From Bacteroidetes bacterium CG23_combo_of_CG06-09_8_20_14_all_32_9 (GTDB taxonomy: Bacteria > Bacteroidota > Bacteroidia > Bacteroidales > GWA2-32-17): a stretch of 8,724 nucleotides of DNA. Within the stretch, counting starts at the first letter, position 1. Each line of letters begins with the position of its first letter. The notes under the pieces were generated by a model that had not been told where the DNA came from, did no database searches, and saw only the letters and a list, made by a program, of their open reading frames with translations. Shown here one piece after another: positions 1-6,363 of the stretch. The stretch covers positions 1-8,724 of the forward strand of contig PCSS01000216.1 in the NCBI GenBank assembly GCA_002771395.1, read 5' to 3'. The position numbers and the translations under genes were made by a program.

Positions 1-82
1 AAATGCTATTCTAAAAAAATAGAGATGTTAAAATTATCAGTATTATTACTAATGAATTACAGAAATAATACGTTATCTATAC

Positions 83-1000
83 TTAATTAGCAATACCCAA
101 ATGTTTACCTGTTTGTGTATTACTATTTACCGTAACCATTATTATTCCGGCAATAGTAAGAACTCCGCCTGCAATTTGTATCCATAAGGGCCATAAACCC
201 AATAGAACAAAAGCCATTAATAAAATCATAAAACTTTTTGAAGACTGAATGATCACGACTTTTGAAACTGGAATATATTTTAACGCATAGTATTGTGCAC
301 AAGCACCTAAAAATGGCCCGATAAATGCGCCGTACATTGCAAAAAGAACAGTCTCAGATTGAAAACCGAACTTTTGTGTTGAGGAAAGTAAAGCGATTAA
401 AGAAAACAAAAGTAAACTTATTACTCTTGTAATAGAAAGCAACTCGGGCTGAAGTTGATGAATGAATTTTTTAGCAATAATAATGTTAATTGAAACAGCC
501 ATTGCCGATAATAAAACATACTCACTGCCGGCAACAAAAAGTGAATCTAATTTAAAACTCCACCTGAAGCTCACAAAAAAAACTCCGGTAATGGCTATAA
601 TTACACCTATACCCTCTTTTAAATTAAATCTTTCCTTTAACAAAAGCATTGCTAAAAGTGTAACTAAAGCAGGTGAAATATTTCCCAAAAATGAAACAAT
701 AGCAGGGTTTTCCATTAATTTAATGGCTATAAAAAAAGATGTAGTGGCAATAATTTCAATAAATGCAAAAAGTGCAAGTATAAAATAAGCTTTTACAGGT
801 AATATAAACAGTTTCCGAAATTTTCGGGTGAAGATAATATAAGCAGAATTGTATATTAACGCGAAACCAAACCATAAAATTCCGAACTGAAAAACTGTAA
901 CTAAGTTTAAAATGTGTTTGCTTGTAAAATAAGTGTTTGCAGCCGTAAATGCCGATAATATAGCAAGAGCATAACCTTTTGTTAGCGTGTTTTTTATCAT
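83..1000 (-). CDS. EamA/DMT-superfamily inner-membrane transporter
   Basis: This is a 305-residue, very hydrophobic protein with about ten predicted membrane helices arranged as two EamA repeats, roughly residues 9-143 and 160-291. That is the usual length and layout of drug/metabolite transporter (DMT) superfamily permeases. The end of repeat 1 shows the typical pattern: ENPAIVSFLGNISPALV (97-113), then LLLKERFNLKEGIG (119-132) and a final helix. Repeat 2 mirrors it with IPVSKVVIIQSSKSF (243-257) and a closing GGVLTIAGIIMV helix. Members export or import small metabolites, but the substrate cannot be inferred here. The ATG at 1000 follows an AT-rich leader with no Shine-Dalgarno sequence. 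An overlapping ATG at 1007 is in another frame and gives no transporter sequence. The gene lies 152 bp downstream of pgi on the same strand; co-transcription is possible but a repeat array intervenes. Family assignment is strong; function is unknown. Confidence 0.9.
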   Translation of the reverse strand: MIKNTLTKGYALAILSAFTAANTYFTSKHILNLVTVFQFGILWFGFALIYNSAYIIFTRKFRKLFILPVKAYFILALFAFIEIIATTSFFIAIKLMENPAIVSFLGNISPALVTLLAMLLLKERFNLKEGIGVIIAITGVFFVSFRWSFKLDSLFVAGSEYVLLSAMAVSINIIIAKKFIHQLQPELLSITRVISLLLFSLIALLSSTQKFGFQSETVLFAMYGAFIGPFLGACAQYYALKYIPVSKVVIIQSSKSFMILLMAFVLLGLWPLWIQIAGGVLTIAGIIMVTVNSNTQTGKHLGIAN

Positions 1001-1043
1001 CAGCCATTAAATTAAATTCTCAATACTTGCTGGTAGTGGATTT

Positions 1044-1129
1044 GAAAGTGTGAAAGTGGGAAAGTGAGAACGCACCCACACATTTTTATATTTTCTTACT
1101 TTCCCATCGTCTCACTTTCTCACTTTCCC
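1044..1129. repeat. Facing arrays of an 8-bp GAAAGTGN repeat forming an inverted repeat
   Basis: On the plus strand 1044-1067 reads as three in-phase octamers, GAAAGTGT, GAAAGTGG and GAAAGTGA, followed by GAA. On the minus strand the segment reading from 1127 down to about 1096 is again in octamer phase: GAAAGTGA, GAAAGTGA, GACGATGG (degenerate), GAAAGTAA. The arrays face each other, so 1058-1070 and 1117-1129 are a perfect 13-bp inverted repeat with a 46-nt interval. Several other pairing registers are possible because of the 8-bp period. The element sits between the 3' end of pgi and the 5' end of the transporter gene. It has no T-run typical of an intrinsic terminator. Its role is unknown. 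Confidence 0.75.
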
Positions 1130-1152
1130 CTGCAACTATTGAAAAGTTACAG

Positions 1153-2508
1153 TTAAGACATCTTATCAATACGATTGCGAATAATTTCAGAAGTTTCTTC
1201 GTAGCCGGGTTTGCCTAACAGTGCGAACATGTTGTGTTTATATGCTTCAACACCAGGCTGGTCGAAAGGATTTACATCTAACATATATCCGCTTATACCA
1301 CAAGCCATTTCGAACATATAAATTAATTGCCCGATGTAATTTTCGTTAAGTTTTGGAATTTCTATTAAAATGTTAGGAACGCCTCCGTCAACGTGGGCAA
1401 GTAAAGTTCCCAACTGTGCCATTTTATTAACGTAACTCAATGGTTTATAACTGATAAAATTCAATCCATCGGCATCATCATTTTCATAAGGGATAGCTAA
1501 ACTGTTACGGGATTCGGAAACTGACAAAACAGTTTCGAAAATATTTCGCTGTCCATCTTGAATGTACTGTCCCATTGAATGTAAATCGGTTGTAAAGTCA
1601 ACACTTACAGGGAAAATTCCCTTTCCCTGTTTTCCTTCACTTTCGCCGTAAAGTTGTTTCCACCACTCTGAGAAATTGTGCATACGAGGTGTAAAATTCA
1701 CCATAATTTCTAATATTTTCCCATTGATGTACAAACTATTACGAGTGGCGGCATATAGTGCGGCGGGATTTTCTTCAAAAGGAATTTTGGGTCCGGTAAG
1801 TTCCATAATATGTTGAGCACCTTTAATAATTGCAAAAATATTGCCACCTGCAACAGCAATAGGAAAAAGCCCGACGGGAGTTAAAACTGAATATCGTCCG
1901 CCAACATCATGTGGAATAAAAAAAGTTTTATAACCTTCTTTTTTGGCAAGGTTGAGTAAAGCCCCTTTTTTTTCATCTGTAATGGCTACAATCCGTTTAC
2001 GGGCTTCGTTTTTACCGTATTTTGTTTCTAAATGATGTCGTAACAACCGAAAAGCTATGGCAGGTTCGGTAGTGGTTCCGGATTTTGAAATCACAGTAAT
2101 TCCATATTTATAATTTTCAAGAACTTCCAAAAGTTCAAACAGATAATCTTCTCCGATATTTTGACCTGCGTAAAGTACAACAGGATTTTTTCTGTTAACA
2201 AGCAATGCGTTAAAATTGTGTGATAAAATATCTATCACAGATTTGGCTCCAAGATAAGAACCGCCAATTCCTATAACTACTAAAACATCAATTTTATTAC
2301 GAAGTTCATTTGCAACTTCGTGAATTTCTTTTAACTGATGGTCGGTTGTTTTTGCAGGCAAATCAACCCATCCAAGAAAATCGTTTCCTTTCCCGGTTTT
2401 TTGATATAACGCGTCAATATGCTTTTGCACGTCTTTTTTAAAACTCATTATTTTGTTTTCGGGAACTGTGCCAAAAACCTGGTCAATACTAAGAATAATA
2501 GGTTCCAT
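1153..2508 (-). CDS. pgi: Glucose-6-phosphate isomerase
   Basis: This cytoplasmic enzyme interconverts glucose 6-phosphate and fructose 6-phosphate in glycolysis and gluconeogenesis. The 451-residue product is the short bacterial form (about 450 residues) and is complete. Visible landmarks are the first sugar-isomerase (SIS) loop GIGGSYLGAK (80-89), the phosphate-binding loop SKSGTTTEP (141-149), and both classical Pgi signatures: DVGGRYSVLTPVGL (201-214) and GYMLDVNPFDQPGVEAYK (407-424). By alignment from memory to characterised Pgi proteins, the catalytic base is Glu289 in GESEGK, the ring-opening His is His310 in DLHSMGQ, and the active-site Lys is Lys424. No key residue is missing. The ATG at 2508 is only 5 bp after the gpsA stop codon, so it is probably translated from a gpsA-pgi transcript; there is no room for a separate promoter in the gap. 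Confidence 0.97.
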   Translation of the reverse strand: MEPIILSIDQVFGTVPENKIMSFKKDVQKHIDALYQKTGKGNDFLGWVDLPAKTTDHQLKEIHEVANELRNKIDVLVVIGIGGSYLGAKSVIDILSHNFNALLVNRKNPVVLYAGQNIGEDYLFELLEVLENYKYGITVISKSGTTTEPAIAFRLLRHHLETKYGKNEARKRIVAITDEKKGALLNLAKKEGYKTFFIPHDVGGRYSVLTPVGLFPIAVAGGNIFAIIKGAQHIMELTGPKIPFEENPAALYAATRNSLYINGKILEIMVNFTPRMHNFSEWWKQLYGESEGKQGKGIFPVSVDFTTDLHSMGQYIQDGQRNIFETVLSVSESRNSLAIPYENDDADGLNFISYKPLSYVNKMAQLGTLLAHVDGGVPNILIEIPKLNENYIGQLIYMFEMACGISGYMLDVNPFDQPGVEAYKHNMFALLGKPGYEETSEIIRNRIDKMS

Positions 2509-2513
2509 TATAA

Positions 2514-3512
2514 TTATTTAAGTTTATCGGTTAATAATTTCATTTCTACTGATGGTGAATATCTTTCGTACAAAATACGATACATGGCTTGTGTGATAGG
2601 CATTTCGATATTTTTTTCGCGGCAAATTTCCATAATGCTTTTAGCGGTATAATAACCTTCGGCAATCATATTCATTTCGAGTTGAGCCGATTTAACTGTA
2701 TATCCTTTTCCAATCATAGTTCCGAGATTACGATTACGGCTAAATTGCGAGTAACAAGTTACTAACAGGTCGCCGAGATAAACATATTTTAATAAATCTC
2801 TTTCGGCTGGAAAAATTATATTTAAAAAACTCTGAATTTCGCGAATTGCATTTGAAACCAAAACAGAAAGATAATTATCGCCATAACCTAAACCATGTGA
2901 AACTCCGGCGGCAATTGCCATTACGTTTTTTAAAGATGTAACATATTCGGCTCCAATTATATCATCAGAAATAATGGTTCTTATATATCGGCAATTAAAC
3001 ATTTCGCCCATTTTTGCAGCCATTTCAATATTTGAAGAAAGTATCGTTAAAAACGTAAGTCGCTCTAATGCAACCTCTTCGGCATGAGAAGGTCCTGAAA
3101 TAAACCCGAGTTGATTAAACGGGACATTGAAATTTTCGTTAAAAAAACTACAAACGGTTTTATGACAAGAGGGTATCATTCCTTTAGTTGCCGAAAAAAT
3201 AAATTTATTCTTAAAATCATCTTCAGTAATTCCTTCCATACTTGATTCTATAAATGCCGCCGGAAGTACAACTAATATTACATTGGCTTGACTAATTGCT
3301 TCTTTAACTGTTTGAACTAAGGTTACAATATTAGTATTAATTTCAATATCACTAATATATAGTGGGTTATGTCCGGTTTCTTTTATCTGTAATGCCATAT
3401 CTGCATCACGAATTACCCAAATAATATTTTTAATGTTTTGTTGAAGTATTTTAACAATTGCAGTAGCCCAACTACCCTCTCCTATTAATGCAATTTTCAG
3501 ATTTTCAAACAT
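2514..3512 (-). CDS. gpsA: Glycerol-3-phosphate dehydrogenase [NAD(P)+]
   Basis: GpsA reduces dihydroxyacetone phosphate to sn-glycerol 3-phosphate, the backbone for phospholipid synthesis, in the cytoplasm. From the start chosen here the protein has 332 residues, the normal family length. Landmarks are the Rossmann loop GEGSWATA (11-18; many other families have G where the first A of ATA lies), SATKG (107-111, Lys110), SGPSHAEE (139-146), the substrate-site Lys195 in SLKNVMAIAAG, and the C-terminal signature LGDLLVTCYSQFSRNRNLG (246-264). The frame stays open upstream to a TTG at 3539 and an ATG at 3530. I chose the ATG at 3512 because the beta strand leading to the Rossmann loop begins right after it, as in relatives. 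A -7-like box at 3537-3544 also overlaps the TTG, so a transcript would start near the ATG at 3530. First gene of a probable gpsA-pgi operon. Confidence 0.95.
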   Translation of the reverse strand: MFENLKIALIGEGSWATAIVKILQQNIKNIIWVIRDADMALQIKETGHNPLYISDIEINTNIVTLVQTVKEAISQANVILVVLPAAFIESSMEGITEDDFKNKFIFSATKGMIPSCHKTVCSFFNENFNVPFNQLGFISGPSHAEEVALERLTFLTILSSNIEMAAKMGEMFNCRYIRTIISDDIIGAEYVTSLKNVMAIAAGVSHGLGYGDNYLSVLVSNAIREIQSFLNIIFPAERDLLKYVYLGDLLVTCYSQFSRNRNLGTMIGKGYTVKSAQLEMNMIAEGYYTAKSIMEICREKNIEMPITQAMYRILYERYSPSVEMKLLTDKLK

Positions 3513-3536
3513 ATTGTAATGATTTAACATAAAGTA

Positions 3537-3544
3537 CAAACGTA
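3537..3544 (-). promoter_or_regulatory. Candidate Bacteroidota -7 box for gpsA-pgi
   Basis: The minus strand reads TACGTTTG, an exact fit to the Bacteroidota sigma-ABfr -7 consensus TAnnTTTG. It would place the transcription start near 3530, giving a leader of roughly 18 nt before the gpsA ATG at 3512. No good -33 TTG/TTTG lies at the usual spacing: the nearest TTG on that strand is at 3570-3572, giving a 25-nt spacer, which is longer than usual. The assignment rests on one half of the promoter and on position. Confidence 0.5.
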
Positions 3545-3664
3545 CATAAATTTAGTTAATGTTTATTTGCAATGTTGTAATTTTTTTAACGGGACTTCTA
3601 AAAATTGCTTTTTCTTTATTAGACTTCAATTATAAAATTACTCACATATTAATTGTTTTTTAAA

Positions 3665-3694
3665 AGTAGAGACACACGAACGTGTGTCTCTACT
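3665..3694. repeat. Perfect palindrome, 14-bp arms, REP-like
   Basis: The left arm AGTAGAGACACACG (3665-3678) and its exact reverse complement (3681-3694) are separated by AA. The arms are more GC-rich than the surroundings, and the GTAGAGAC...GTCTCTAC form resembles dispersed palindromes I recall from bacterial genomes, including Bacteroidota; this is memory, not a search. On the minus strand the stem is followed at once by TTTT and then A residues. It could therefore weakly terminate transcription arriving from the glycosyltransferase gene, but the T-run is short. Confidence 0.8.
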
Positions 3695-3706
3695 CCGGTT
3701 TTTAAT

Positions 3707-3739
3707 AACTTTGCCAAAGTTTGAAACTTTGGCAAAGTT
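3707..3739. repeat. Perfect palindrome, 16-bp arms with internal dyads
   Basis: The arm AACTTTGCCAAAGTTT (3707-3722) and its exact reverse complement (3724-3739) flank a single G at 3723. Each arm is itself nearly palindromic (AACTTT, three bases, AAAGTT), so the DNA could form one long hairpin or two short ones. It lies 12 bp from the neighbouring palindrome at 3665-3694. Neither strand shows a T-run directly after the stem, so this is not a standard intrinsic terminator. A dispersed REP-type element is the more likely reading. Confidence 0.8.
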
Positions 3740-3755
3740 GAAAAAATTTAATTTT

Positions 3756-3824
3756 TAGAACCCCTCATAAGTTAATAGGTTCTACATGGTAAATGTCCTT
3801 AACCGGTTCTCTTGATTTTTACCA
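3756..3824. repeat. Two adjacent short dyads
   Basis: TAGAACC (3756-3762) pairs with GGTTCTA (3778-3784) across a 15-nt loop. Two bases on, TGGTAAA (3787-3793) pairs with TTTACCA (3818-3824), enclosing the self-complementary AACCGGTT (3801-3808). The arms are only 7 bp each. Alone they would be unremarkable in AT-rich DNA; their interest is that they fill the space between larger palindromes on both sides. Confidence 0.4.
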
Positions 3825-3841
3825 AACTCCTGTATTTTTAA

Positions 3842-4070
3842 ATGAATATTTCCTGATTGTAACAGATTGCTGTGCTATTTATAATATTAATAATGAAATC
3901 TCTACGAGGTTTTAAGTTGTATGTTATTTGTCTTTATTACAATAATTTATGCTCTACGAGCAAAACAGCGTAGATGTTTCATTATTGTAAAAAATGCAAC
4001 TGGCAAAAAAAGAATATCGTAGATGTTCCATTAATGAGCACAGCAAAGTATTATAATCGGAATATTTCAT
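3842..4070. repeat. Nested imperfect palindrome with four copies of a 20-nt motif (BIME/MITE-like)
   Basis: The segment is a diverged inverted duplication with its axis near 3956-3964. Pairing blocks from outside in are: about 3842-3866 with 4047-4070 (imperfect); TTGCTGTGCT (3867-3876) with 4037-4046 (perfect); TCTACG (3901-3906) with CGTAGA (4018-4023); AGTTGTAT (3915-3922) with ATGCAACT (3994-4001, one G-T); TTACAATAAT (3937-3946) with 3981-3990 (perfect); TCTACG (3953-3958) with 3969-3974. A 20-nt motif of the type AATAATN5CTCTACGAG occurs at 3889-3908 and 3941-3960 on the plus strand and, diverged, at 3967-3986 and 4016-4035 on the minus strand. CTCTACGAG is itself a mini-hairpin (CTC-TAC-GAG). 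No coding potential. It ends 3 bp before the glycosyltransferase stop codon, so it may also shape that transcript's 3' end. Confidence 0.65.
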
Positions 4071-4073
4071 ATT

Positions 4074-5198
4074 TTATTCATTGATACTAATTGATGGAAT
4101 TACAACTTCAAAAATACTTTTTAAAACTTTTTCTTCGTTTTCCCAGCACAACTTACCGGCTGTATTTTGTAGATTGTTTTTCCATTGAATGCGTGCAGAT
4201 TCATCAAAAAGCATATTTTTAATTATTACGGCAAGTTTTTCAGGACTTCTTTCTGAAGTACAAATTCCAACATTGTAAGTTTCAATAATTTTTTTTATCT
4301 CCGGAAAATCTGATGCAAGAATAGGAACACCTGCCTGAATATAATCAAATATTTTATTTGGCAGTGAATAATAATAATTTAAGCCCATATTTTCTTCTAA
4401 TGAAATACCCAAATGAGCACAAACTGTGTATGATGTAAGCTCTTCGAGTGGAATTTTATCAATAAAAATCACTTTTTCGTTTACACCCTCTTTTAAAACA
4501 AGTTCTTTAAGTTGTTCGCTAATATCGCCATTGCCAATTATCGCAAAAACAACATTATCAAAATATTTTGTTGCTTTAATTACCAACTCAATTCCGCGCC
4601 CAACATTTAGCGCACCCTGATAAATAATAATTTTTTTATCTTGCGGAAAAGGATTTTTTTGTGAATTTGAAGATTGAGAAAATTTCATCGGAATATTTCT
4701 TACAACTTGAAAATGAACTTTGTATTTATTATAATATTCATCAGAAAGCGATTGACAAACAGTGTAAGCATATTTCAAATGCGGAATTATTTTCTTTTCA
4801 ATTATAAGCCAAATTTTATGAACACATTTACGACCAATAAGTTCAGGAACTTCAGTAAAATACTCGTGACTATCGTAAACTAAAGGTTTTTTTCTGATTC
4901 CTGAAGCTAAATAATTGGCAAAAAGACTATCAAGATCGTTGGCTAAAAAAATATCGGCTTTTGAAAACAGGAGTAATAAAAACAAACGAAAATTATATTC
5001 GGCATAAAACAACCACCCTTTGTTAAACAGTAATTTAAGCCGTTTAGTATTGTAAGTTCTTTTTATTGAAAGAGATAAATGCAACTTTCTGCCAACAAGC
5101 AATATCTCAAACCCCATGGATTCAAGGCTTGTGCAAACTTTGTGAACACGGTTATCGGAAACAAGGTCGTTGGTAACAGAAACAATTATCCTTTTCAA
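4074..5198 (-). CDS. GT-B fold glycosyltransferase, family-4-like
   Basis: The 374-residue protein looks like a complete retaining GT-B glycosyltransferase that would transfer a sugar from a nucleotide-sugar donor. The N-terminal domain begins KRIIVSVTNDLVSDNRVHKV (2-21) and contains AND(L)D (86-90) and the acceptor-side motif DSHEYFTEVPEL (109-120). The C-terminal donor domain starts near YQGALNVGRGIE (193-204), has IIGNGD (220-225), and carries the nucleotide-sugar region SLEENMGLNYYYSLPNK (266-282) followed by DYIQAGVPILASD. There is no signal peptide; it is probably cytoplasmic or peripheral to the inner membrane. The start codon is TTG at 5198. No in-frame ATG exists between the upstream TAA (about 5262-5264) and this point, and the TTG aligns with the Met expected for this family. 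Likely role is in a surface polysaccharide or other glycoconjugate; donor and acceptor are unknown. It is divergent from murB. Confidence 0.9.
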   Translation of the reverse strand: MKRIIVSVTNDLVSDNRVHKVCTSLESMGFEILLVGRKLHLSLSIKRTYNTKRLKLLFNKGWLFYAEYNFRLFLLLLFSKADIFLANDLDSLFANYLASGIRKKPLVYDSHEYFTEVPELIGRKCVHKIWLIIEKKIIPHLKYAYTVCQSLSDEYYNKYKVHFQVVRNIPMKFSQSSNSQKNPFPQDKKIIIYQGALNVGRGIELVIKATKYFDNVVFAIIGNGDISEQLKELVLKEGVNEKVIFIDKIPLEELTSYTVCAHLGISLEENMGLNYYYSLPNKIFDYIQAGVPILASDFPEIKKIIETYNVGICTSERSPEKLAVIIKNMLFDESARIQWKNNLQNTAGKLCWENEEKVLKSIFEVVIPSISINE

Positions 5199-5330
5199 AG
5201 GTGTTTTTTTGGTAAAAATAAAAATATTATTCGAGCATTGAAAAATGTCTTTAATTTGAGTTTATTATTCACTCTATTTTTTTTCACCGCAGACACTCAC
5301 CGGAAAAAATTAACTTTGCTAAAAATTGCA
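5199..5330. promoter_or_regulatory. Divergent promoter region between glycosyltransferase gene and murB
   Basis: These 132 bp lie between two divergently read genes and so should hold both promoters. The rightward side has a clear -7-like box just before murB (listed separately). For the leftward side I find no TAnnTTTG match on the minus strand. The middle contains a T-rich run (5275-5284) followed by CACCGCAGACACTCACCGG, which is more GC-rich than its surroundings. I find no operator-like dyad. Confidence 0.45.
5311..5318 (+). promoter_or_regulatory. Candidate Bacteroidota -7 box for murB
   Basis: TAACTTTG followed by C is an exact TAnnTTTG match and a very typical Bacteroidota form. It ends 12 bp before the murB ATG, so a transcript starting about 5-7 bases downstream would have a leader under about 10 nt. 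No TTG or TTTG is present at the usual -33 spacing (around 5288-5292). The position supports the murB start at 5331 over the upstream extension of the frame. Confidence 0.55.
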
Positions 5331-6344
5331 ATGAACACATACCAAAACATATCTCTTAAACCCTATAATACTTTTGGAATAGAAGCACTTGCTCACACTT
5401 TTTTAGAAATTTCTAAAATACAGGAATTAAATGAAATTGTAAAATCGGGAGTTATTAAAGATGAAAATTTTTACATTCTTGGTGGTGGTTCAAACATTTT
5501 ATTTACAGGGAATTACAGCGGTACTATAATTCATCCAACTTTTAAAGGGATTAAAATTTTAGAAAAAAATAAAAGTTTTGCACTAATAAAAGTTTTTGCA
5601 GGCGAAATATGGGATAGTTTTGTTGATTTTTGCGTTGAAAATAACTTCGGTGGAATAGAAAATCTTTCGTTAATTCCGGGAAATTGCGGTGCTTCCCCGG
5701 TTCAAAATATCGGAGCTTTTGGCGTTAAAGTTAAAGATTGCGTTAAAAGTATTGATATTTTTAATATTGAAACCGCCGAAACAAAAACGCTTTTAAACCA
5801 CGATTGCCAATTTGGTTACAGAACAAGTATTTTTAAAAATAAATTTAAGCATTCGTGGTTAATTACTTCAACAACTTATGAATTAACTACCGGCAATCAT
5901 AATTTTATAACTCATTATGGAAATGTTAACAAAGAATTAAAAAAATTAAAAGAAGTTAGTTTAAAGTCAATAAGACAATCTGTTATAAATATTCGAACTA
6001 AAAAACTACCTGACCCTAAAGAAATTGGAAATGCCGGGAGTTTTTTTAAAAATCCCGTTGTAAGCATCAAAAAAGCAAATGAAATTTTAAAAACGTTTTC
6101 AGATGCACCCACTTATCTGCTTTCAGAAACAGAAACAAAGTTAGCAGCAGGGTGGCTTATAGAGAAATGCGGTTGGAAAGGCAAACGTGTGGGAAATGCA
6201 GGCGTACATGAAAAACATGCTCTTGTTCTTGTAAATTACGGTGATGCAAAAGGTACAGAAATAATTAATTTATCTGAAGAAATAAAGAAATCGGTTTTTG
6301 AAAAGTTTGGGGTGAGGTTAGAAACGGAGGTTAACTTCTTATAA
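5331..6344 (+). CDS. murB: UDP-N-acetylenolpyruvoylglucosamine reductase
   Basis: MurB is a cytoplasmic FAD enzyme that uses NADPH to reduce the enolpyruvyl group of UDP-GlcNAc-enolpyruvate, giving UDP-N-acetylmuramate for peptidoglycan. From the ATG at 5331 the protein has 337 residues, the length of type I (E. coli-like) MurB. FAD-binding landmarks are ILGGGSNILF (49-58) and IPGNCGASPVQNIGAFGVKV (115-134). YRTSIFK (163-169) carries the conserved Tyr-Arg pair, GNAGSFFKNPVV (233-244) holds the catalytic Ser237, and the C-terminal LETEV (330-334) supplies the catalytic Glu, probably Glu333. The YRxSxFK block and the extended third domain fit type I. The frame is open upstream to 5079, but that stretch overlaps the glycosyltransferase gene on the other strand and has no MurB sequence. 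murB stands alone on the plus strand and converges on the next gene. Confidence 0.96.
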   Translation: MNTYQNISLKPYNTFGIEALAHTFLEISKIQELNEIVKSGVIKDENFYILGGGSNILFTGNYSGTIIHPTFKGIKILEKNKSFALIKVFAGEIWDSFVDFCVENNFGGIENLSLIPGNCGASPVQNIGAFGVKVKDCVKSIDIFNIETAETKTLLNHDCQFGYRTSIFKNKFKHSWLITSTTYELTTGNHNFITHYGNVNKELKKLKEVSLKSIRQSVINIRTKKLPDPKEIGNAGSFFKNPVVSIKKANEILKTFSDAPTYLLSETETKLAAGWLIEKCGWKGKRVGNAGVHEKHALVLVNYGDAKGTEIINLSEEIKKSVFEKFGVRLETEVNFL

Positions 6345-6363
6345 AATAATCAAATAATCATAG

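Larger units (their letters stand above)
3513..4073. other. Gene-free intergenic region rich in palindromes
   Basis: These 561 bp separate the 3' end of the glycosyltransferase gene from the 5' end of gpsA. I find no plausible coding sequence on either strand and no tRNA or rRNA. The gpsA-proximal part (3513-3664) holds the candidate -7 box and otherwise AT-rich unstructured DNA. From 3665 to 4070 the region is almost continuously occupied by inverted repeats, listed separately. That density is unusual against the short gaps elsewhere in the window, and suggests repeated insertion of REP-like elements at one permissive site. Confidence 0.8.

Noticed and set aside
1..82. Possible gene end or terminator downstream of the transporter gene
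   Set aside because: Only 82 bp of AT-rich sequence are available, with no clear hairpin plus T-run and no recognisable coding sequence.
462..788. Plus-strand open frame of 108 codons
   Set aside because: It lies entirely antisense to the EamA transporter gene, whose reading frame is clearly conserved. The translation has low-complexity composition and no recognisable family.
756..1007. Minus-strand open frame of 83 codons overlapping the transporter N-terminus
   Set aside because: It is an alternate frame of the transporter's 5' end. The product is Cys/Tyr-rich without family features, and the transporter frame explains the sequence better.
2419..2652. Plus-strand open frame of 77 codons across the gpsA-pgi junction
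   Set aside because: Antisense to two well-conserved genes, with no recognisable protein features.
3889..4035. Possible CRISPR-like array of 20-nt repeats spaced about 50 bp
   Set aside because: There are only four diverged copies and they switch orientation midway. The spacers pair with one another as a palindrome, and no cas gene is nearby; a BIME/REP-like element fits better.
4426..4883. Two short plus-strand open frames (4426-4620 and 4674-4883)
   Set aside because: Both are antisense to the glycosyltransferase gene and give compositionally odd peptides; they are shadows of AT-rich coding DNA.
5285..5302. CACCGCAGACACTCACCG after a T-run, resembling the start of a dispersed CACCGCAGAGACGCAGAG-type repeat
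   Set aside because: Only the first nine to eleven bases match what I remember of that repeat. The stretch is too short and diverged to call a repeat copy without a genome-wide search.
5079..5330. Upstream in-frame extension of murB by 84 codons
   Set aside because: It overlaps the glycosyltransferase gene antisense, has no MurB-family sequence and would exceed the family length. The ATG at 5331 sits right after a -7-like box and begins the conserved N-terminus.
5915..6112. Minus-strand open frame of 65 codons inside murB
   Set aside because: Antisense to the conserved active-site part of murB (including the GSFFKNP region), with no independent support.
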